Below, piece after piece: positions 59,459 to 64,000 of a DNA stretch of 64,000 nt. The position numbers were made by a program, and so were the translations under genes. Each line of letters opens with the position of its first letter. Positions within the stretch are counted from its first letter, which is position 1. This DNA is from Deltaproteobacteria bacterium (GTDB lineage Bacteria; Myxococcota_A; Polyangia; Polyangiales; Polyangiaceae), in assembly GCA_016218915.1 (NCBI GenBank), contig JACRCQ010000037.1:28901-92900 (forward strand), read 5' to 3'. The notes under the pieces are model-generated. The model had not been told where the DNA came from and did not search any database. It worked only from the letters and a program-made list of their open reading frames with translations.

Positions 59459-60109
59459 ATGTCATCGAGGGGGTTAGCGACAGGCGGTTGGCTCTTGGTT
59501 GCCATCGCAGCCTGCGCATCCTCCGGAAGACCAGAAGCTGCAGCGGTCGCGGCTCGATCAGGACCGCAGCCCTCCAGCTCGATTTCGCGCGCACCCCTGG
59601 CAGCGAGCGCTTCGCTCTCTTCCCCCGCCCCCCTGCCGGCGAGTGCGTTGGCCTCGGCCGCGAGCGTCGACGCGCCGCCAGCGCCAGCGCCGAGGCAGGA
59701 GTTCCGAGGCCCGAGCCCTTCGCTCTCGATGTCCTGCGAGCAGGGACGCGCGCACAAGGTCGAGCTCAAGGCTCAAGTGGGTGCTTCATCGCGCAAGCGG
59801 GTCGTGGCCGCACAGGTCGTGTCGTGCGCAGCTTCCAGCAACCTCGGCCCAGCGCTCACCAACCAGCAGTACTTCCTTGCCATCCAGACGCCGGCTGGTT
59901 GGTTCGTGCGGTATCTTGGCGAAGACGGAACGGTGTGCGGATTCGATGCGCCAGTGAGCGTGCGCTACCATCCTCGGTCGTTGCGGGTGCGCGGCCATCA
60001 GGTGCACTTGCATCTGGCAGGGCAGGAAGCGAGCGACCCGCCGGCGTTGTGCTGCACGGTCGGGGAGGACGGCACGCCGGGCTGTGGGGATCAGGGAATG
60101 TGCAGGTAG
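59459..60109 (+). CDS. Lipoprotein, unknown function
   Basis: A 216-residue protein (GGGGG before the ATG; lipobox 'AIAACAS') with an Ala/Ser/Pro linker to about residue 85. The C-terminal 130 residues have five Cys, probably beta-rich. It starts 20 bp after the App1-type gene and is probably in its operon. Convergent with the next gene. Confidence 0.78.
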   Translation: MSSRGLATGGWLLVAIAACASSGRPEAAAVAARSGPQPSSSISRAPLAASASLSSPAPLPASALASAASVDAPPAPAPRQEFRGPSPSLSMSCEQGRAHKVELKAQVGASSRKRVVAAQVVSCAASSNLGPALTNQQYFLAIQTPAGWFVRYLGEDGTVCGFDAPVSVRYHPRSLRVRGHQVHLHLAGQEASDPPALCCTVGEDGTPGCGDQGMCR

Positions 60110-60125
60110 GAGCGGCTGCGGTCGG

Positions 60126-60947
60126 TCAGCCGGCCAGCTCGCCCATCATCTTGGCGCTGTCCTTGATGAGGCCAACGCTCTGCTCCAGCCCTTTGATGAT
60201 CAGCTTGATGTGCAGCACGGTCTTGGGATTGGTGATCGAGCTTGGGGCGCTTACGATCAGAGCCTGGCCCTTGCTGACCAGCTCCACGCACTTCTGGACA
60301 AAGGCGACTCCCTGCACTGCGACGAGCTTGTACATGCCGTCGAGCGTTTCCATGTACGCAGCAGCATCCTTGTTGTCGTCGCTGGGCGTAATCTTCTTCG
60401 CCTTCTCCACTGCGTCGGCGGTCTTCTCCGAGTCCGAGGGCTTCTCTCCGGTGAGAGCGCCTGAAGCGAGGCGCAGCCGTCGCGCCGTCTCTTTCATCTG
60501 GAACGCGAGCCCATAGGCTTCGGCCGCTGCCTTGAAGAACTCGTCGTAGGAAGGCACGCCGATCTGCACGTAGGTGAAGTCGTAGGGCGCATCCGGCTTC
60601 TTGGCAGCCGCTGCGATGAAGTCCATCTTTTCGTTGCCTTCGTACTTGGCAAGCGAGGGGTCGACCTGGCTGAGCTTGACCTTGCCAGGAGGGGGCGCAT
60701 CGACCAGGGCCTTGACCAGCTTGGTCGTGGTGCTGCCCACTTCCTTGGCGACGTCGCTGAAGTCCGTGCCCACTTCGTTCATCGCGGACTTGAATTCGTC
60801 CCAGTTCTTCGCGTCGCGCTCTTTGACCTCCGTCTTTCCGTTCATCGACTTGAACGACACGATGTGGGCTTTGAGGCCGAGCGACTCGCATCCGGACAGG
60901 GCGAGGATCAGGGGGAGGGCGACGGCGAGAAGGTGATATCGGCGCAC
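60126..60947 (-). CDS. Helical lipoprotein, unknown function
   Basis: A 273-residue lipoprotein starting at GTG with AGGAG eight bases upstream; lipobox 'LALSGCE'. The mature part is highly helical, Lys/Ala/Glu-rich, with coiled-coil-like periodicity ('AADAVEKAKKITPSDD'-like segments). No enzyme motif. It may be a structural or scaffolding envelope protein. Divergent from the nucleotidyltransferase-like gene. Confidence 0.82.
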   Translation of the reverse strand: MRRYHLLAVALPLILALSGCESLGLKAHIVSFKSMNGKTEVKERDAKNWDEFKSAMNEVGTDFSDVAKEVGSTTTKLVKALVDAPPPGKVKLSQVDPSLAKYEGNEKMDFIAAAAKKPDAPYDFTYVQIGVPSYDEFFKAAAEAYGLAFQMKETARRLRLASGALTGEKPSDSEKTADAVEKAKKITPSDDNKDAAAYMETLDGMYKLVAVQGVAFVQKCVELVSKGQALIVSAPSSITNPKTVLHIKLIIKGLEQSVGLIKDSAKMMGELAG

Positions 60948-61138
60948 GGTGCAAGCTCCTTGCAAACGGTGGTGGAGGGTAACGCGGGACCTGGCTGGTT
61001 CCAATCAGTAGGAGGCAGCCCGCGCAGGCTCGTCGCACGAAAAACGCATCGATGAGCTATTCACCAGAATTCTGGGGAAAATCGACGCGTGCGAGCGCGG
61101 CACCGCGCTGCCGACGACGCGGGTGCTATGCTACGCGC

Positions 61139-61807
61139 ATGCACCCGCGCGCCGCGCATCCCGACCGGCGGCCCCCTCTGTGGGGGGCCGGAAGGCTCGA
61201 TGCCGTGGACGAGCGCCGGTTCGTCGAAGGAATTGCGTATTGCGAGAGGTTCTTCATGGGACAAGCGGAGGCTCAGCGTGCGCTCTTCAAGCTGACTGCG
61301 CTCCTGGAGGCTGACGGCCTGCCCTACGCCATCATCGGCGGCCTCGCGCTGAACGAGTACGGGTTCCGGCGTGCGACCGTGGACGTCGATCTGGTCATGC
61401 GAGAGCAGGACCTGCAGGAATTCAAGAGACGACACCTGGGCAGAGGTTATGAAGAGAGAGTTCCAGGCACGGGGAAGCTGATGGATGCGGAGCTGGGTGT
61501 GCAAATCGATGTGCTCAGCAGCGGTCGGTTTCCAGGCGACGACAAACCCAAGCCGATTTCGTTTCCGGACCCGTCGAAGGTCGCGTTGCGCGGGGACAAT
61601 TTCGCCCTTCTCCCTCTGCCGACCTTCCTGGAGCTCAAGCTGGCCTCAGGGATGGTTGCGCCGCACCGCGCGAAAGACCTCGTCGACGTGCAGGAGCTGA
61701 TCAAGAGCGCGGCGCTCCCGGCGACCTTCGCCGACCAGCTCGACCCATGGGTGCGTGACAAGTTCCTGGAGCTATGGAATCTCGCCCAAGTCGAGGATCC
61801 ATTCTGA
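61139..61807 (+). CDS. Nucleotidyltransferase-like (AbiEii/MNT type) protein
   Basis: A 222-residue protein. The nucleotidyltransferase fold shows 'YAIIGGLALNEYGFRRATVD' followed by 'DVDLVM', the G-G...DxD pattern with the metal-binding Asp pair. A helical C-terminus follows ('LPLPTFLELKLASGMVA', 'KDLVDVQELI'). It resembles the AbiEii/DUF6036 toxin-like group, but no antitoxin partner is next to it. The start is uncertain: ATG at 61256 with GAGAGG is an alternative that would give a shorter protein. Confidence 0.72.
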   Translation: MHPRAAHPDRRPPLWGAGRLDAVDERRFVEGIAYCERFFMGQAEAQRALFKLTALLEADGLPYAIIGGLALNEYGFRRATVDVDLVMREQDLQEFKRRHLGRGYEERVPGTGKLMDAELGVQIDVLSSGRFPGDDKPKPISFPDPSKVALRGDNFALLPLPTFLELKLASGMVAPHRAKDLVDVQELIKSAALPATFADQLDPWVRDKFLELWNLAQVEDPF

Positions 61808-61843
61808 ACGTCGAAGCGTACAAGAACCGCGGCGAACGTTGTC

Positions 61844-63589
61844 ATGAGCTGCCCCGACGCCAACACGCTCCAGTCCTTTGTCGATGGCCGGCTCCCGGAC
61901 TGGGAGCAGGAGGCGCTCGAGCTGCACCTGGACCGATGCGATGAGTGCCGGCACGTGCTCGCCTCCCTGGCCACCGGGGATTCCTCCAAGTCCCGCGTCG
62001 AGGAGCCTACGGACCCCAATGCGGACACCAAGCCGGCGTCGGTCACCATGCCTTCGGCTGCGCCCACGACGCTCGGACCGGGCGACGAGCTCGACCAGTA
62101 CAGGATCGAGCGGCTTCTGGGACGAGGCGGCATGGGCGAGGTGTTCCTCGCCCGCGACCAGCAGCTTCGACGTCGCGCTGCAATTAAGATCATTCGCTCC
62201 GAGCTGGTCGGCACCCCGGACGCCGTGGATCGGTTCCTGCTCGAAGCGCGGGCGGCAGCGCGTCTGAATCATCCCAACATCGTCACGGTCTACGGCGTGG
62301 GCGATTGCCGCGGGCTGCCGTACATCGCGATGGAGTACGTGGAAGGCGAGACCCTTCGCGATCGGCTCAATCGCAAGGGACTGGCACCTTCCGAATGGCT
62401 CCCGGCGGCTCGCGCCGTGGCAGAAGCTGCAGCTGAAGCGCACGCGCACGGAGTGGTGCATGGAGACCTGAAGCCAGCGAACGTGCTTCTGGCCCGCGAT
62501 GGCCGGGTGCGTACGGTGGACTTCGGCCTGGCGCGCGTGGTGCGGGACGGCTCGATATCGGTAGGAATCGGCGGGTCAGACGAGAGCCCGGCAGGCGTGC
62601 AAGGAACGCCGGCGTACATGGCGCCTGAGCTCTGGCAGGGGCAATCTGCCACGCCTTCGAGCGACGTCTGGGCCCTGGGGGTCATGCTGCTCGAGCTGAT
62701 CGCAGGGCGCGTTCCCTTCAATCCTGCGCAGGTCGTGCGAGGCTTGGTCGATGTGAGCACGATCCGGCAGGAGGCGCTGCGGTCTGTGCCTTCGCTGTCG
62801 TCGAACCTGCTCGAGGTGTTGGAGCGGTGCCTCGATGTCGCCCCAGGACGCCGGCCCGGCATGGGGGAGCTGGCCGCTGTCCTCAGGAGCGCGGAAGGCG
62901 GCTCGACCGCTGCGTCGAATGCGGCGCGGTCGGTCCCGCCCCAGCCCGATCGGTCTGCTTCGCATCTGGCTCTTTCTACAGGAGCGCAAGCAGCGCGCGT
63001 TGCGACCGTGCTGGTCGTGCTCGCTGGCGCTGCATGGGGCATGACGCGTCTGTACGAGCTGCGTCGCCCGCCCGCGATCGCAGCGCCCTCTTCGAGCTCG
63101 CCGATCGTGAGCGCGCCGGTCGCCCCGACGGCCGATCCCCCTGCGCCTTCCTCGACGGATTCGCGGGTCGAGCCTGCTGCAGGCAACACAGCCGGCGCGG
63201 CACCGTCAGCTTCGTCGCCTCCTCGAACGGCGCTGCCCATCTCGCCCGATCCGTCGCGAAGCGCGGTTGCGAGGTCGTCCGCCTCTGCGCCCGCGGCTTC
63301 CCCTGCTGGCCCGCCGGTATCTTCGCGGTTGATGGCGCTCGGCGCGCTCGAGGATCAAGCGGAGGCAGCGGATCGGCGGGCGCGCACGGAGCCTGACCCT
63401 GTTCGACGGAAGATCGCGCAGGACCAGGCTGCGAGCATGCGCAGCTCGGCGGACGGCCAGCTGAACGAGGTAGAGAGGCTCGCCTTGCGCATGCAGACTT
63501 CGGAGCCGTCGAATGCGGCCTTGCTGCTGGACTATGTGCGCCAGGGGCGAGACTACCTGCGCAAGCGACGATCTGTGCGCGTTCCGTGA
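61844..63589 (+). CDS. Zinc-finger Ser/Thr protein kinase with membrane anchor
   Basis: A 581-residue kinase. Residues 1-45 have an anti-sigma-type zinc finger, H-x3-C-x2-C ('HLDRCDECRHV'). The kinase (about 85-345) has 'LLGRGGMGEVF', 'AIKII', 'DFGLA' and 'TPAYMAPE', but the catalytic loop reads 'VVHGDLKPANVL', HGD rather than HRD. It should still be a kinase because the Asp is kept, but it is of the non-RD type. One membrane helix lies at about 385-405, followed by a Ser/Pro/Ala-rich region and a helical end. No strong ribosome-binding site. Confidence 0.9.
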   Translation: MSCPDANTLQSFVDGRLPDWEQEALELHLDRCDECRHVLASLATGDSSKSRVEEPTDPNADTKPASVTMPSAAPTTLGPGDELDQYRIERLLGRGGMGEVFLARDQQLRRRAAIKIIRSELVGTPDAVDRFLLEARAAARLNHPNIVTVYGVGDCRGLPYIAMEYVEGETLRDRLNRKGLAPSEWLPAARAVAEAAAEAHAHGVVHGDLKPANVLLARDGRVRTVDFGLARVVRDGSISVGIGGSDESPAGVQGTPAYMAPELWQGQSATPSSDVWALGVMLLELIAGRVPFNPAQVVRGLVDVSTIRQEALRSVPSLSSNLLEVLERCLDVAPGRRPGMGELAAVLRSAEGGSTAASNAARSVPPQPDRSASHLALSTGAQAARVATVLVVLAGAAWGMTRLYELRRPPAIAAPSSSSPIVSAPVAPTADPPAPSSTDSRVEPAAGNTAGAAPSASSPPRTALPISPDPSRSAVARSSASAPAASPAGPPVSSRLMALGALEDQAEAADRRARTEPDPVRRKIAQDQAASMRSSADGQLNEVERLALRMQTSEPSNAALLLDYVRQGRDYLRKRRSVRVP

Positions 63590-63634
63590 GCCGCTCGACG
63601 AGTGCCCCAAGAAGGGGTCCGGGTCAACCCTGCG

Positions 63635-63765
63635 GAACGTGGCGTAGCTCGCAGCGGAAACGTGGCGTGGATCGCGGCGCACGTGTTGCGCCAGCCTCTG
63701 CGATCATCTGCGACGATCTGCGGCTACTCCTTTGCGAGGGAAGAGCGAAAAGAGGGCCGCAGATC
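63635..63765. repeat. Long direct repeat, copy 1
   Basis: 131 bp that recur at 63870-64000 with one visible mismatch, at a period of 235 bp. Starts with the 23-bp unit and ends GGCCGCAGATC. Confidence 0.88.
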
Positions 63766-63846
63766 CCGCAGATCTCCGCAGAACGGACTACCGCAGAACG
63801 GGTCCAGGGGCTGGTGCTCGTTGATCACGTGGCGTATCTCGCAGCG

Positions 63847-63892
63847 GAACGTGGCGTAGCTCGCAGCGGGAACGTGGCGTAGCTCGCAGCGG
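63847..63892. repeat. Tandem 23-bp units
   Basis: Two head-to-tail units of the 23-bp sequence that also opens both long repeats, followed by a diverged third; a degenerate relative lies at about 63826-63846. Confidence 0.8.
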
Positions 63893-64000
63893 GAACGTGG
63901 CGTGGATCGCGGCGCACGTGTTGCGCCAGCCTCTGCGATCATCTGCGACGATCTGCGGCTACTCCTTTGCGAGGGAAGAGCGAAAAGAGGGCCGCAGATC
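63870..64000. repeat. Long direct repeat, copy 2
   Basis: Second copy of the 131-bp repeat, cut by the window end. Nearly identical to copy 1. Confidence 0.88.

Larger units (their letters stand above)
63590..64000. repeat. Intergenic region with repeat arrays, 411 bp to window edge
   Basis: No gene. Holds two copies of a long direct repeat and shorter 23-bp tandem units (listed separately). The array continues past the right edge. Confidence 0.85.

Noticed and set aside
63590..64000. CRISPR array
   Set aside because: Repeat lengths are unequal and the spacers are themselves repeats; no cas gene in the window.

Overview
The window is high-GC bacterial chromosome with the gene content of a myxobacterium (Myxococcota, most likely Polyangiales). 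The signs are three eukaryotic-like Ser/Thr protein kinases, two ECF sigma-factor cassettes, many lipoproteins with Gly/Ala/Ser-rich linkers after the lipobox, a myxococcus cysteine-rich repeat (DUF4215), an IgGFc-binding-type protein, an AgmX/PglI-type C-terminal domain and a MYXO-CTERM-like tail. No tRNA, rRNA, insertion sequence, prophage or CRISPR array was seen. About 51 protein genes plus one short leader peptide are supported. This assignment rests on gene content, not on a phylogenetic marker comparison.

Layout. 1-0.6 kb: BlaR1-like/BlaI-like pair (the first cut by the window edge) with twin palindromic operators. 0.7-6 kb: ferritin-like protein and three secreted or lipoprotein genes. 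5.6-8.3 kb: ECF sigma, zinc-finger anti-sigma and envelope protein in an operon, divergent from an HDOD/degenerate-GGDEF regulator (8.5-10 kb). 10-16 kb: lipoproteins, one with ten disulfide-type repeats. 16-21.7 kb: a 1,706-residue TPR protein with an internal C39-like peptidase domain, coupled to a small gene. 21.8-25.3 kb: lipoproteins, a PHP-type phosphoesterase and a small four-Cys protein. 25.4-27.1 kb: the primary sigma factor rpoD. 27.5-37.6 kb: mostly co-directional genes for surface proteins, a C69 dipeptidase and a second ECF cassette. 37.8-43.1 kb: thymidine kinase, small genes, a HAD phosphatase and a hybrid histidine kinase with a coupled partner. 43.1-48.3 kb: an M15-type peptidase, a DUF4215 lipoprotein, a kinase with a receiver-like tail and a divergent gene with repeated short motifs. 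48.4-49.8 kb: a threonine-codon leader peptide and a threonyl-tRNA synthetase core. 49.9-61 kb: envelope proteins, a kinase-HEAT protein and an App1-type lipoprotein. 61.1-64 kb: a nucleotidyltransferase-like gene, a zinc-finger kinase and an intergenic direct-repeat tract running off the right edge.

The most notable element is 48,389-49,808. A predicted sigma-70 promoter (TTGCGC, 17 bp, TATTCT) sits about 10 bp before a 24-codon open frame with six consecutive Thr codons. Mutually exclusive RNA hairpins follow, then a Shine-Dalgarno sequence inside a palindrome, then a 402-residue ThrRS that has the catalytic core and anticodon-binding domain but no TGS or editing domain. This looks like ribosome-mediated attenuation responding to charged tRNA-Thr, driving an editing-deficient ThrRS paralogue.

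The common theme elsewhere is signalling to the envelope. Kinases and sigma/anti-sigma pairs lie next to genes for exported disulfide-rich lipoproteins and predicted outer-membrane proteins. Most predicted lipoproteins have no recognisable enzymatic domain and are described by visible structure only.
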